This document shows positions 49,745 through 62,139 of a stretch of 64,000 nt of DNA, piece after piece. The DNA is from Dillenia suffruticosa (Eukaryota > Streptophyta > Magnoliopsida > Dilleniales > Dilleniaceae), in the NCBI GenBank assembly GCA_033439265.1, contig JAVTVX010000020.1, positions 14,030,001-14,094,000 on the forward strand. The letters are read 5' to 3'. Position 1 is the first letter of the stretch. The number at the start of each line of letters is the position of its first letter. The position numbers and the translations under genes were made by a program. The notes below the pieces were generated by a model. That model searched no databases and had not been told where the DNA came from. It saw nothing but the letters and a program-made list of their open reading frames with translations.

Positions 49745-51147
49745 TCAAAAGATTTCCAAGATTTCCAAAATTTCCTTCTCATCCTCTTGCTTCTTGGGAC
49801 GTGCTAACTTGCCAGGAAAATGAGGTAAAATTGTTAGTTTTAAAGTTGTTTTATTTGGTACCTCACATTCCCTTTGTGGTTTAATTTCAAGAGGCATAAT
49901 TTCTTTTTTGTGTTCCTCCTCTTTGTGTGCCTCTTTTGATGAGAAATTCTGTACTTCCTTTCCACTTCTGAGCAGCATCACACTTGCATTCTCCTTTGGG
50001 TTAATTCCACTTGAGATGGCAGTTTTCCATGGATAGTTTCGATTTTGCTCATTGTTGTCCCCAATTGTGATATTTGGGTACCTAGACTTTGAATGCTTGC
50101 TTTTGTTGCTACATAAAACTCTTTACAAGATTTTCAAGGTTTGGTGCTCAATTTTGCGGAGGTTGTTGTGATTGAAAGGGTGGTTTTCCATAAGATTACT
50201 ATGGGAATCCTTGTGGTTTAACCCCATAGCTTAGATTAGGATGGTTTCTCCAACTTTGGTTGTAAGTATTGGAGTAAAGATCATATTTTCGTTGGGGCTA
50301 CCTTGAAAATCCGCCTATAGCATTCAATTGTTCACTAGACTTCTCTTGAAGAATAGGACACATGTCAGTTGAGTGACCCATATTTGAGCAAATACCATAT
50401 GCTTTCACTTATTGAACTTATCCTACAACCAACCTTTCAACAATAGAAGTTAGAGAATCTATCTTATGTTTAACGGAAGAAATACTCATCTCATTGACCC
50501 TTTTTGGAGTCTCTTGCCTCCCTCCGAATTGTTGTGCGTTTGCTACCATGTTGGAGAACAAAGTTCGTACATCTTCGGGTGTTTTGCTCATCAACGCACT
50601 ATCACTTACTACATCAATCATATTGCTTTCTAACAGCAAAAGACCTTCATAAAAATATTTGATGAACAGTTGGTCAAGAATTTGGTGCTGTAGACAATTA
50701 GTATAGAGTTACTTGAATCTTTCTCAATATTTGTACAAAGTCTCCCTACTAAATTGTCTTATACCACAAATCTCCTTTCGAATATTTGCACGAGAGGCTA
50801 GAAAAAGTTTCTCCAAAAACAATCTTTTTAACTCATTCTAGTTAGTAATTGAATTAGAGGGTAAATAAATAACCAATTTTTAGCTTTGTTAACTAAAGAG
50901 AATGGAAAAACCTTAACTTCAATTGCTCCTCGGATACACCTTGCGGCCTCATTGCAGAACAAACGATGTGAAATACCTTAAGGTGTTTGTTAGGTTCTTC
51001 TCCTGCAAGTCCATAAAATTTAGGAAGTAAGTGAATAGATCTAGATTTTAGTTCAAATGAATTCTCAATTTCATAAAGATTAATACACAGAGCATGTTGG
51101 TTAACATAAGATGTAGCTAACTCTCTTAATATTCTTGGTGCAGCCAT
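49745..51147 (-). pseudogene. Athila-like gag region (fossil)
   Basis: An AAPRILRELATSYVNQ start motif, LLPKFYGLAGEEPNKHLKVFH, and ESNMIDVVSDSALMSKTPEDVR, parallel to the gag at 19027-20440. The last fragment (49745-49981) is the lysine- and glutamate-rich linker before protease. Confidence 0.85.
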
Positions 51148-51388
51148 GTTCTCATCTTAAATGTGTTGCTCTTCGTTGTCAAATGTTTGTTCCTGCAAGT
51201 TCTTGTCCAAGGTGAGTTCGAGCAATGAAGATGTAAGTTGTCTCGTTTGCTTGGTCTCTTTCGTAAGTCTCCAAGCTATTTTCACAATCTCCAGGTCAAA
51301 TACAAGTTCACCTATATGAGCAGAACGAGGCATATACCAAAAAAAGAATGAAAGTAAAATTTTTAAAAAATAAATCTCTTAACATCGC

Positions 51389-51407
51389 TCCCGGGCAATG
51401 CCGCAAA
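51389..51407 (-). other. Primer-binding site of the Athila-like element
   Basis: The minus strand reads TTTTGCGGCATTGCCCGGGA, a diverged form of the TGGCGCCGTTGCCGGGGA site at 18958-18975, next to the 5' LTR. Confidence 0.75.
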
Positions 51408-51414
51408 AATTTGG

Positions 51415-52825
51415 TGGGTTTCAATCCAACCAAAAATAAAAATACCTACTTCATAAAAGATGAGTATATGGTGAGTGGAGTCGTATCCACAGGGAATGAT
51501 AGATCTATTTCTTTAAAGAAAAATAAAAATAAAATGTGAGATTGAGAAATTATCTAAATCTAACAAAAATAAATAAATCAATAAAATTAACTAGAGTAAA
51601 ACAAGTAAATAATACAAATTAAAGAAATAAATATTAATAATAATGAAATCTAACTAAATGAATTATTTCCACTTTGATATATTTGATTGATCATTGATAT
51701 AAGAATTACTCAATATTATATGAATAAATTGGTTATAGCCATTAAGTACCACAAAACAACCGATCTCTCCTTACTTATTCGATAATTTAGATACCATCGT
51801 TAATTAGTTTTCTAATTGAATGATAACCCAAGAGACTCTTATTGAATTTAGTGTTTTGACAGTATTAAAATTTAGAGAGACCCAATTCCTAAGTGACAAA
51901 TTCTAATCGGAATTTATTTGGATTAGATTATCTAATCTCTTGGCATAAGTTAAATTGCTTGCAACACTATAAAACTATATCAATTACTATTCTATTAAAA
52001 ATAAACAAATTTTACTGTTTTTAAATGATTGTAAACTATTTTAGGATTATTAAATATAGGTCTCTATTTAATAAATTCAAAACAATCATAAACATTATGG
52101 TATAGAGATTAAACAAATACTCACAAATATCAAACCAATAAAATCACTTAGATCTTACAATCTTCATTTGTCAAGATTTCAATAATTTTTTAACTAGAAA
52201 AGAAATTAGAATAAATTCATAATGCAAATAAAATTCACAATTGATATTATTGCTTCAAAGAATGTGAAGAATGACAATAAGAATAATGAAGTCTACGTCT
52301 ACAGTACTTTCCCTCTAATATATGTGTCTCTCAAGTGAAGAATAAAGAATATATATCTACTTTAAGGAGGCCGACTACAACCCCAAAAACAAAGATAAAT
52401 TTTTCCTATTTTTACCTTTGGAAAAATTATTCAAAATGTTTTTTAAGATAGGATAAAATTCTCTAAAAGATAATATCCTAAAAACTTCAAATAAGAGAAA
52501 ATACTAAATAAAATATTTTGACAGTTACAATTTTCCAAAATTTCACATTCCTAAATATTATGAATGGAATAAAAATCTTCAAAAGTCTTGCATTGCCCCT
52601 TGAATTCAGTATGCCCATGTGCTAATAAAAGATCAATGTTGTCCAATTTTCCATTCTTTGCATAATTGCTCCAATTAAGTCTCATTTTTCTCTATATTTC
52701 TCCATACATTTCTTCCGACGAATCTTGTACATCAATCACCATAATTAGTGTAATATTTTTTCAAAATAGTACCAAAATCAATTATAAATACTACACTCAT
52801 TTTATCCCTATCATGACCCTTTGCA
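51415..52825 (-). repeat. 5' LTR of the Athila-like element
   Basis: Runs TGGGTTTCAATCC to CCCTTTGCA on the plus strand. The TG...CA ends match the other LTR. Confidence 0.85.
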
Positions 52826-55100
52826 CTACATCTCCCACATGAGATGTCGGCGTGGATGAATCTCGAAGATTCTTCTCGATATGATATCGAGATGATTTAG
52901 TTCTTCCTTTCTGGCATCTAAGTGATATGAGAGGATGTTTCTTGAAGATCCATCTTGTTATGATATTGAGATGATTTAGGTTTTTCTTTCTCACATCTAA
53001 GTGATATATCGAAAATGATAGTTGGATACAAAACCACGGCCCATCCCGAATGGTCTCCTACCAGTAAAAAATGATTCTCATACACTCTAAGTTGGTGTTC
53101 CCATATATATCATTTCCCAACAATCATATGCACATCAATCATCGTCTATACGTTTGTCATTTTTCACATATACAATGCTTATCTTTCACATCCATAATCT
53201 ATTTATTACCTCCCTTGTGGCAATACCGTATTTGTCTGTGGCCTATTTCTATCTCAACGATCCCATACTCCCTGCTAAAAGATAATTGTATGGAGCTTAG
53301 TCGTCTTCATCCATCTCCCTAGCATGGCAGAAGCATATTTTGTGTACCACTCTTCTCTTGCCATTCTCCTTTTCGCCTCACCCAGTTGAGCTTTAAAATA
53401 GTTCCTTGAATTATAAAAAGTTTTAAGTACCAAACCAAAAATAGGTAGATTTCTTGCACCTTTTAACATGACATTATAACTTTTATTTATATTTGTCATC
53501 ATATACCCAAAACAAAAGCCACCATCATGAGAAAGATTCCATTGTTCAAGGGCAATATTTGTAAAATAATCGAGATTATCTTCTTTTATCTTCTTTATCG
53601 TCGTCATATATAGATCAAATTTGTTATGTTGTGGCTATAATGCAACAATGATAACAACTTTCTTATAAGTTTGCCTTTTGTGATGCGTGTTGAAATTACT
53701 AGCAATAACATGATGCATGCAAAATCCCCAAATAGCATTGGGAGGTGACCATCGAAACTCTTGACGAGCAACTGTTGGACTTATCTCTTTATGTCGATCT
53801 AAAACGAAGAAAATGAGACTCTCCCTATCTCCAATAACATACTCTCGTAAACACATCAAAAATCACGACCTCAAAACAAGTGGCTCTCCATCAATCAACT
53901 AGAATACCAATGGGACAATGTGATTCGCGCTGTCTATCAACAACTTGTGCTTGTATTTCCCATAGACGTGAGTCTCATCTATACTTATCAATGGCTTATA
54001 ACTCCTAAAAGATCAAATGTCCAAAACATAGCTTCAAAAATCATTTCACCATTTGCTTGTGGTGGATCAAACTTCCAACTAACTTGTATTCCAGATTCCT
54101 TTGCACTATTGCATCCAAAACCCGAGATAGTTGTTTATAAGAATCATTCCAATCCCTGTATACTATCTCTATAACCATTCTCTTCAATGCCCAAACTTTT
54201 CTATGGGAAATTGCACGCGGTTTTCTCTGTCATAACAGTTAGGAGGAAAACAATTTTGACACTAGGATCTTCCCTCATATAGTTAAGAAAATGTCGGGTC
54301 ATCAAATTTGAATCTAACTGCCTATGAGCCAGTATCAACCCAGTATTCATACATGTGTGCGGTCTCTCAACAATAGTAATCACAAAGGCACCAACTAATT
54401 TTGCTCTACGAGTACACAACCTCCACCTACATCTTTCATCCCTTTGAGTACATATTGTTGTCCAAAGTATAGGGATTGATCTTCCAATATGAAATTGATA
54501 GTGATGCTCAACATGGTGCATTTTGATAGCCTAAATATACTGTTTTTTTGACTCAAATCTCATCCGCTTCTTCAATTCATTACTGAAACTCTAACTATCG
54601 TCTGTAAATCTATAATCTCGCTTAAAAGTCATATAACTATTACCTCCAGGTGTGGTGATTATGAAAGGAATTGAGTTGTCTATTCGGCCATAGGCATATC
54701 TCCGACCACCACCAATGGGTATTGGGGCTAAGCAGAATTCAATCATTAACTCATTGGCAGCACTACTACCACGACTACCACCATTGTATGATTTTATATA
54801 CAATTCATGAGTGGTACCCATTCCTATATTCACTGTAAACTTCATAAAGTTCAAAACATCGTCGTCATTACAAATCGGCACCAATTTGTACCTAACATTC
54901 CCGTATTACATGTATTACACGGGACAACGATAAAAAATCTCCATATGTTGTATTATAAAATTTATCCGAATATCCTTATATATTACAAACACCGACTCAT
55001 TATAGCATACATTCTTTCTTACCCTAATCAATTTCGAAGGTCAATGGTTATAACTAACTTCAGTCTCACCCATGACAATTTCATCATTACTATAGTATAA
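52826..55100 (-). pseudogene. MuDR-type transposase of the MULE, decayed
   Basis: The minus-strand fragments in order are: an N-terminal part with VPICNDDDVLNFM (54591-54884); a zinc-binding-like CRWRLCTRRAKL part followed by HTCMNTG (54201-54521); SLIFFVLDRHKEI and the CMHHVIASNFN stretch (53635-53859), which corresponds to the catalytic core's ISDRHKGI and CxRH-ASNF motifs; GYMMTNINKSYNVMLKGARNLPIFGLV (53275-53607), the conserved block after the core; and a short end part (52826-52994). Family role: cuts and rejoins the transposon at its inverted ends. Several stops and frameshifts separate the parts, so it is not functional. Confidence 0.82.
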
Positions 55101-55897
55101 CAATCTCACCATATCTGTCATTTTTTATTAACATAAAAAATCAACTTATTAATATATAATAAAAATTGTCATAAAGTTATATAAATAAATCACCTTTTTG
55201 TAATTTAAACCTTGTACATAAATTTATAATTATATATTAAATCCTAAACTCTAAATTTATAATTATAATAATTTAACAAATATTCAACAAAAATACTAAA
55301 TTTATATTAATTTGTATTAATTAAAGATTCAACAAAACTATACATAAATTTATAATTATACCATAAAACCTAAACCCTAAATTTATAATTATAACAATTC
55401 AACAAATATTCAACAAAATACTAAATTTATATTAATTAAATATTCAACAAAATTACTAGTTAATGAATTGATCAAGATATTCTAAACCCTAAATTTGTAT
55501 TAAAATTCAACAAACTTTAGACTCTAAATTAATTCTAAATTCTCAACAAACCGTAAACCCTAAATTTTATAATTAAATCTCTTTACAAATCTATTTCAAT
55601 GAACATAAAATATATCACCCAATAATGTATATCATTCTCAATCAAATTAGACATTTCAATTTCGAAGAACCAAAGAGCATGAAGGAGAATAATGTACCTT
55701 TGCAAATTGAAGTTGTAAATTGCGCAGAAGTTTGCAGGGTACACAATTAAGTCATTGGAGATTGTGGGGTCCGTCGAAAGTGCGCAAATGCAGCAGGGGT
55801 TACATGAGCTGAGGCTTAGGGTGGTTAGGGTTCCGTCATGTGGAAGGAGGAGAGGACAGAAAGAAGAAAGGGAAAGGGAGGGGGTTTTAGGGGGCTG

Positions 55898-55971
55898 AAC
55901 ATGTTGAGTTTCAAGACTCGACATGTACTATTTATCCATTTTTTAAAATATATCGACTCTTCAAGACCCCA
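55898..55971. repeat. Right terminal inverted repeat of the MULE
   Basis: Inverse match to 43649-43733. Confidence 0.7.
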
Positions 55972-55975
55972 CAAA

Positions 55976-56849
55976 GACCTTAGCTTAGTGATTTCTACTC
56001 ACTACCTACTATGTTAACTTTTCATTGTTACAGTTACGCCACTATGATTTCCAATTCATGCTACTAATAACATTCTGCTTTTATTATTTTCACAATATCT
56101 TCACCAATGGTAGCAGTCGAGGCCCTTAGGTCCCCCTTATTTTCTCTCAGCTCTATACCCGACTGAGTGGCTCTCACTATCTCTCAGCTTTATGTCTCAC
56201 ATGGGTTCTGCACCCATCCTTAACCAACATACAGAACTTAATACCCGAGCGGTGACTCCCACTATCTCTCGACTTATGCCTCACATGGATTCTGCACCTA
56301 TACTTGACTAACAAACGAGATCTAACTTGCAGATGGCTCCTAATAATCTCTCGGCCTAGCGCCTCTTACATGGGTTTCACACCCATTTATTGATTCTAAG
56401 TATTTCACGAAATAACGCTTACCACACTCAATTTCATCACTTCGAAGGAATTTAATTTGCTTCCTCCCCTCCTCGACCTTATATGTAGTAGGAAGATATA
56501 CAGGGATGAGGATTAGTTCACCTTTTCTCACTCTATGCCGACACATTAAATATTTATCATTCGAAGTAACTTAGTATTATGCATACTATAACAGTTAAAG
56601 TGCAAAAGAAAAATGACCAAATTCGTAAAAGAAGAAACTCAGTTCATTTCATTACAAGAGAAGTACAATCAAACGAGGAAGTTCACGTAAAACCGAAAGA
56701 ATGAAGTACTTCAAGGAATGACTTGAGTTCCAAAGGTGTCCCGTGTCTTGTCCTTATGAGTACGTGTATTATAATTATCGTACATAAGAAAATCCCTTAC
56801 TTAATATTGATAAAGTCTCTTATCCTATTAAAGATGCATCTTGGTTCAA
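55976..56849. other. Repetitive spacer, probably old LTR-type sequence
   Basis: Outside the tandem repeat, the text looks like degraded LTR sequence (for example the stretch around 56650-56760), but no partner LTR is identifiable. No host gene is seen. Confidence 0.45.
56177..56400. repeat. Tandem repeat with a period of about 84 bp
   Basis: Nearly three diverged copies start at 56177, 56262 and about 56344. Each begins ATCTCTC, passes through CACATGGGTTCTGCACCC-like text and ends near GTGACTCC or ATGGCTCC. A partial earlier copy lies near 56138. Similar blocks occur inside plant LTRs. Confidence 0.7.
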
Positions 56850-58625
56850 TCCTCCCTTCTTTCCTTTCTTAAATGGATGGACCCTTCTTTTTCCATAAGT
56901 CAAGCTGGCTAGCCAAAGCTTCTTGAATGACCAACTCTTGCTCGTCCTTTTGGCCCTTTACTTTGAGTTCACCAACCGAACATGACAGTTCTTCTATTCC
57001 TCATGCTGAACAGGCAGTTATGGATGCCCCGAATCTTGAATTGAGATTGAGTCCGCCTTTCCCAACAAAAGAAGAAATTAAGCGTGAACTTTAAGCCTTT
57101 CCTTTCTTCCTTTGGAAATAGGGAAGTTCGGCCCGACGTTCTTAATCGGGCAATAAAATAAACAAGCTCGACTTGAACGTCGCGTCGCCCCAAAAGCTTC
57201 TCAAGATACAAGAACTTATAAAAGATCCCTTTCACAAAAACCTAAGGATCCCCCCATCCTGCCACTTCAGCACTTTGTGATCTTTGAGAAGATCATTATG
57301 AGCCCTCTCCTAGATGGTTTTTGTAGATTCCGCAAATTCCATGGTGGATCAGGACGAGAATGAATCCGGGAATCCAGGACATACTCATCCTGGAGCTTCT
57401 GCCCTCCTCTGGGGAGGGATTTTTTTATATTATAGAGAGAGAGGTGAGTCGAGGGTAGCCTCCCGCTTGACCGATTTCTCGGAGTCGGAGGAAGATCTCT
57501 CATCTGATGACCCTGAACAAGAAGGAGCTGCTCTCGATGTGAGATCAGCAGCAAAAGAAAGAAGAGGAATTGGATGCCCCAGAGCAGCAGTCCCCGGATA
57601 AGCCTTAAAAAAAACACACACGGACACAAACAAAAGAAACAATAAAAGGGCAATGATGATGATCCTATGTTCGTTTTCGCCCTACCCCGATGATGCGCTC
57701 CTAGCTCGCGGAGCTACATACCGGAAAAAGAGAAAGACTCTCTCTATTACTTTGAGAAGAGAATTATTGGTTTGACCCACGGACTACGTGGGAAATACGA
57801 GATCTAGGCAAGCCGCTATATGTTCTCCCCTTGCCCTTGAACGATAAAAGAATTACTTATCTTCTCTTAGATAGCGGTCGATCGGTTCGCATCTATGGTC
57901 AATCAATAGGTCCGCGGATCTATTCTTCTATACGATAAATCGCCATCTCGTAGCACCACCACGACACCGATTCTCGTTCTTTTTTCGAGCCCCTCATGCC
58001 GTGACTTCGACTTTGAGTATGATGAATGAGTGGAAAGATCTTTATAGAAGTCCCTATCCGATCCAACCAAAGAGTTAGTATCTAATATATATATTATAAT
58101 TTTATAAGGGGGAGAACTGCAAGTTCTTTCAGAAAAGACTTGTAGCTCCCCTATCCGATTCCTGCGAGTGACTAAGCACGAGACGAGCCATAACATAAGG
58201 GGCGAATCTACTCTTCGTAGAATCGACCATAGATATCTTATGGGTATATTTGCATCAAGCTTAGCCCCTACTAGTAAGAAGGTGTTCCCGAAAGGGGACG
58301 AAACTTGTCTAAGATCCTGTGTGCGACTTAGTAGCGCGTGAACAAAACACGTAGCCTAAGCGGAACTCAATATTCAACCAACCTATGATCCATTTATTTA
58401 ATCAGCTTACTATCAATAAACCATGTGTTAGGTTCTCGTTGCGGGAGATCTTGGAACGTGCCCGTCATGTGGATGTGCATACAAATATGGTTACTATTCG
58501 CCTGCTATAAGATAGCTAGTTTTGGGGCTTTCGACATAAAAAAGCCTATCCGGCCGGCTTGGCTTCGCTATCGCTCATGACTTGTATTGTAGTCGTAGTC
58601 TTGTAGTCGGCCCGGAATGCCTCTG
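56850..58625. other. Probable nuclear copy of mitochondrial DNA (NUMT)
   Basis: The base composition rises well above its surroundings and the text changes style, with many stretches like those of plant mitochondrial intergenic DNA (for example CGGCCGGCTTGGCTTCGC near 58551 and GCGGGAGATCTTGGAACG near 58441). Two overlapping frames (57267-57653 minus, 57314-57601 plus) are the longest, but I recognise no standard mitochondrial gene, rRNA or tRNA. The organelle origin is an inference from general resemblance. Ends are approximate. Confidence 0.6.
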
Positions 58626-58649
58626 TAGTCTTTCTAATGCTAATGCCTT

Positions 58650-60460
58650 CTTCCTTCATTCATTTTCTTTTAGTTGCGGTAGCTTCCGAGCCCACAAATC
58701 GCCGGCCAAGCCTGGATCCGCCGTTTTAATGTCATCTCCATCAACATTGTCCACCAAATTCCCTACCAGTCCCACCTCACAGATAATTTCCACCTCACGA
58801 TGTGACTTCGCATTAAACTCATGGAGTTCATGTTGATAGCCTTCTTGGAATTCAGTAATTCTACCTTCCAAATCCGCAACCATCTTCTCTGAGACAATAA
58901 GTGGTTGCCTTAACTCTTAAGCCAACCTCTCGGCAAATAGGTAGCCCATTTCAATCCCATTCAGAAAGGTCTCCAATCTCTTGCATTTTGCAATGGCCAC
59001 ATCACACTACTCAAACACCGAGTTCTGGTCAGTTTTTAACTATATTATCTCATTTCATTTTTTAAGCAATGTGGTATTGGCCATCTTGCCCTTTTCCCAT
59101 TCTTACTCTTTTTGGGCTAGGACAGCTTGAAGCTACAAGATCACTGCCCGACCCTCTCCCATTCTCTCTCCTTCTGAACTAGAGCAGCTTGAAGCTGCAC
59201 AATCTTCTTTCCTTTCTAATTCGTCAGGCCCTCTAGGTGACCTATCAATTGGTTTTTCCTTAACCATTGAAATTTCACCATAATGGCAGATTGTAAAGAA
59301 CATAACAGTTTACATAAGCTACAGAATACTAAACTCGGTGAAATATTTAGATAGAAAAAAGCATACTTGTAGATTTAGGGCAATCATGACCTCATTACCT
59401 TGCTCCTTTGTTAGGTAGTTAAGCTCTAACTTAGCGCAGTAGAAGTCAAATCTATTGGCAAACCTCCTCCCTTCCACAATATCAATGTAACTGAAATATG
59501 TACTATCGCAGCTGATCACCATGGTCCCCCTCTCCTTTAAGTCTTTAGAAAGATCAAAGGACCTTACAAAAACTTGGGGGGAGCAGAGTCATCAGACTCG
59601 GCATCACCCTCTGGCCTTCCAGACATATACATGCTTCGGAAGGGCACTGGAAGTTCCGACTTTGCATCTCAACCCGATCTCTTCATCTCCAATACCCCGA
59701 ACATTAGGAGAAGTACCCTTTTCCTCAATATTGGCACCTCCAATCTCAACATCCAGTCTCTCAGCATCTGTAATAGCCAAAATTGGCACTGGGGTTTCCT
59801 CTCTTTCAGTAGTCTCTAATTCCTTGTCACGTTATTGGCCCCCTCTATCAAAGCATTCTCCCTATCTTTGACACTCTTTTACTTGCGGGGTTGTATAACC
59901 TTGTCAGTGGTAGCAACCCAGAAATCAACTCCATTAACGACCACTAGAGATGTAAATCACTTGCTTGTTGCCTTCTTTACCAAGAGATGTCTTTCAATCT
60001 TTACTTTCTCATTAAGCAACAAGCCAACCATCTTAAACACTTGGCCATCAAGAAGAGCATCCACCTGAATCGACCAACCATTCTTTTGATAGTAATCTTT
60101 GACATAATAAATGAAGTTAAAATACTATAAACGGGTTAGGACCTCTAGTACCACTATAGGCTCCCTAATAGCCTTTGGCAAGACCGTCGTTAGTTTCTTC
60201 TTCTCAAACTCCAAAAAAAGAACTTTTTCATCCATTCCTTGTCTATAATTTCTTTGTAAAAGAACCTGCATTCAAAACTCATCCTCACCTGAATACAAAA
60301 CCAACCCTTGGTGGAAACCTTAGCAATATACCCCCGCAAACAAAAAATAGAAGACAAAACCTCAAAATTAAAGTATAACCGATAGAAATTCGGAAGACTC
60401 ATAACCACTATGATTAATTGCCAGGCATCGGGAATTAACATAGTCGATCAACCAAAACGC
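58650..60460 (-). pseudogene. Retroelement gag-like remains (fossil), unclassified
   Basis: Minus-strand fragments in order are: 60190-60441 with VSTKGWFCIQVRMSFECRFFYKEI and KEWMKKFFFWS, resembling the gag-like domain that ends in a GWK-FFFV motif in many plant transposons; a variable linker (59604-59789); 59319-59522; and a charged segment with coiled-coil character (58656-58883). It is broken with many breaks. No LTR pair was found. Confidence 0.5.
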
Positions 60461-60552
60461 CCTAGTAGGGTAATCTCAGACCGTACCTAACATACTCCTT
60501 GTACATTGGCAAGGAGGTCTTGTGTGCCATGTTCATCCGTTCATCCTCCAAC

Positions 60553-60896
60553 CGTATGTAGAAATCATCTATTAGACCCATTGTTTGAACAACATTTTCC
60601 AACCTTTTGTTAGTCATCACGCTCTTGATGTCATTGATTCTAGCCCTAACAACTATCTTAGAAATTTCAAAACCCTAGATCGTAGAATCCTCTCAATAAA
60701 AGAAGCTACTGAAAGCACTAAAATACTTGTAACGATTCACAAACTGAAAGACAAAAGCGTACTGAGAAAGATTAACAAAAAGCAAAGAGGCATGTACCGC
60801 ATTTAATGCTTACAGTAATGTCTCTCCACTCATTCAAAACCATTCCACTTTCATGCCCATTTAGCTCCCTAAATTCTCATCCACTTAAAAAACACT
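60553..60896. repeat. Direct repeat copy 1 (344 bp)
   Basis: About 96% identical to 61787-62131 by eye. It begins CGTATGTAGAAATCATCT and ends CACTTAAAAAACACT. The open frame within both copies is not a recognisable protein. Confidence 0.9.
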
Positions 60897-61786
60897 ACTA
60901 ACACAATTATAACGAACAACATAATGAGTGTGGGCAAATGATGATACATGATCCAACAAACCTATTACCACGGAACCTAGCAGACCCACAATCATATAAC
61001 TCGAGGAGTATTAAGTGACTTTTTGGTTGATCTCAGCTGGTGCCTTCCTCTAGACATATGCCTTTCGGCAAGATCCCTTTGGTCCTCGCATTGTTCGGCC
61101 ATTCCCCTAGCACAGTCTATTCATTAGTCCATTTAGTTTCTCGGCCTTATGACCTCTCGATCCTTATAGAGTCAACTCCTACCATACAAGAGAACCTAAC
61201 TGTGATTACTTGATAAGAAATGAAATCTATGACAAGTTTAACCCTTTTCTCATCTGATACGTGATATGCGATTTTGATATCATGATTTTAGACAAATATA
61301 CTCTAGTTGAGTATTGATAGTAGCACGACCAAGTGTCATTTCTACTATAAAATTTTGTATTATCAATTATAAACTACCATATCTAAGTTGGACAAATTAA
61401 ATCAGAATTATAAAAATATTAAATTATGAAAATATTAAAGACTTAAATCAATGGATAAAAACCTCTGGCACATCAATTTCATTTATTTTTAATCTTTCAC
61501 CTAATCGAATCTTTTCAAATCCCTAAAGTTTACTGACTAAAGAATTATTATTGATGATGAAAGATTTATCCAAGATTTGATTCACCCAATGATCATATAA
61601 TGAAACCTTAACTCGATTAATCAAAATTCAATGATAATACAATTTTGATTAAATCGGATAACTTTAAGTTTTATGAAAAATCTATAATATAGAGTTCCCC
61701 CTAAAATGCTATACACAGAATTAATGTTCCTTCAATCTTATAACCTTATATGGATTTTATAGCATTAGAGTAATCTCCTACAAATT
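60897..61786. other. 890-bp segment between the direct repeats
   Basis: It contains LTR-like text (TTTCTCGGCCTTATGACC near 61138) and AT-rich DNA. No gene is seen. It may be part of a duplicated block or the interior of a small non-autonomous retroelement. Confidence 0.5.
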
Positions 61787-62131
61787 CGTATGCAGAAATC
61801 ATCTGTCAGACCTATTGTTTGAACAACGTTTTCCAACCTTTTGTTAGTCATCACGCTCTTGATGTCATTGATTCTAGCCCTAACGACTATCTTAGAAATT
61901 TCAAAAACCCTAGATCATAGAATCCTCTCAATAAAAGAAGCTACTGAAAGCACTAAAATACTTGTAACGATTCACAAACTGAAAGACAAAAGCGTACTGA
62001 GAAAGATTAACAAAAAGCAAAGAGGCATGTACCGCATTTAATGCTTACAATCATGTCTCTCCACTCATTCAAAACCATTCCACTTTCATGTCCATTTAGC
62101 TCCCCAAATTCTTATCCACTTAAAAAACACT
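61787..62131. repeat. Direct repeat copy 2 (345 bp)
   Basis: Begins CGTATGCAGAAATCATCT and otherwise follows copy 1, with about a dozen substitutions and one extra base. Confidence 0.9.
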
Positions 62132-62139
62132 CCTTGGTC

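Larger units (their letters stand above)
46333..52825 (-). mobile_element. Athila-like Ty3/Gypsy element nested in the MULE (fossil)
   Basis: 6.5 kb with an LTR at each end (1,336 and 1,411 bp), a primer-binding site, gag, protease and reverse transcriptase in order on the minus strand. It is shorter than a full family member and broken with many breaks. It is the same family as the element at 17497-20985. No clean 5-bp target duplication was found. Confidence 0.87.
43649..55971 (-). mobile_element. Mutator-like DNA transposon (MULE) with transposase and PMD gene remains
   Basis: Inverted ends of about 75-85 bp are present: ACATGTCGAGTCTTGAAG near 43698 on the left, and its inverse TTCAAGACTCGACATGT near 55909 on the right, each beside a TATATATTTTAAAAAA-like tract. 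Between them, on the minus strand, lie MuDR-type transposase fragments and then a plant mobile domain (PMD) gene. An Athila-like retroelement interrupts it. Both genes carry stops and frameshifts. I could not identify the 8-11 bp target duplication, so the outer borders are approximate. Confidence 0.78.

Noticed and set aside
57267-57653. A nuclear gene for a small protein in the organelle-like block
   Set aside because: Overlapping frames on both strands, no known domain, no promoter; better explained as mitochondrial spacer sequence.
60585-62041. Two near-identical small genes (73 and 66 residues)
   Set aside because: They are the same chance frame in the two copies of the direct repeat, with no known similarity.
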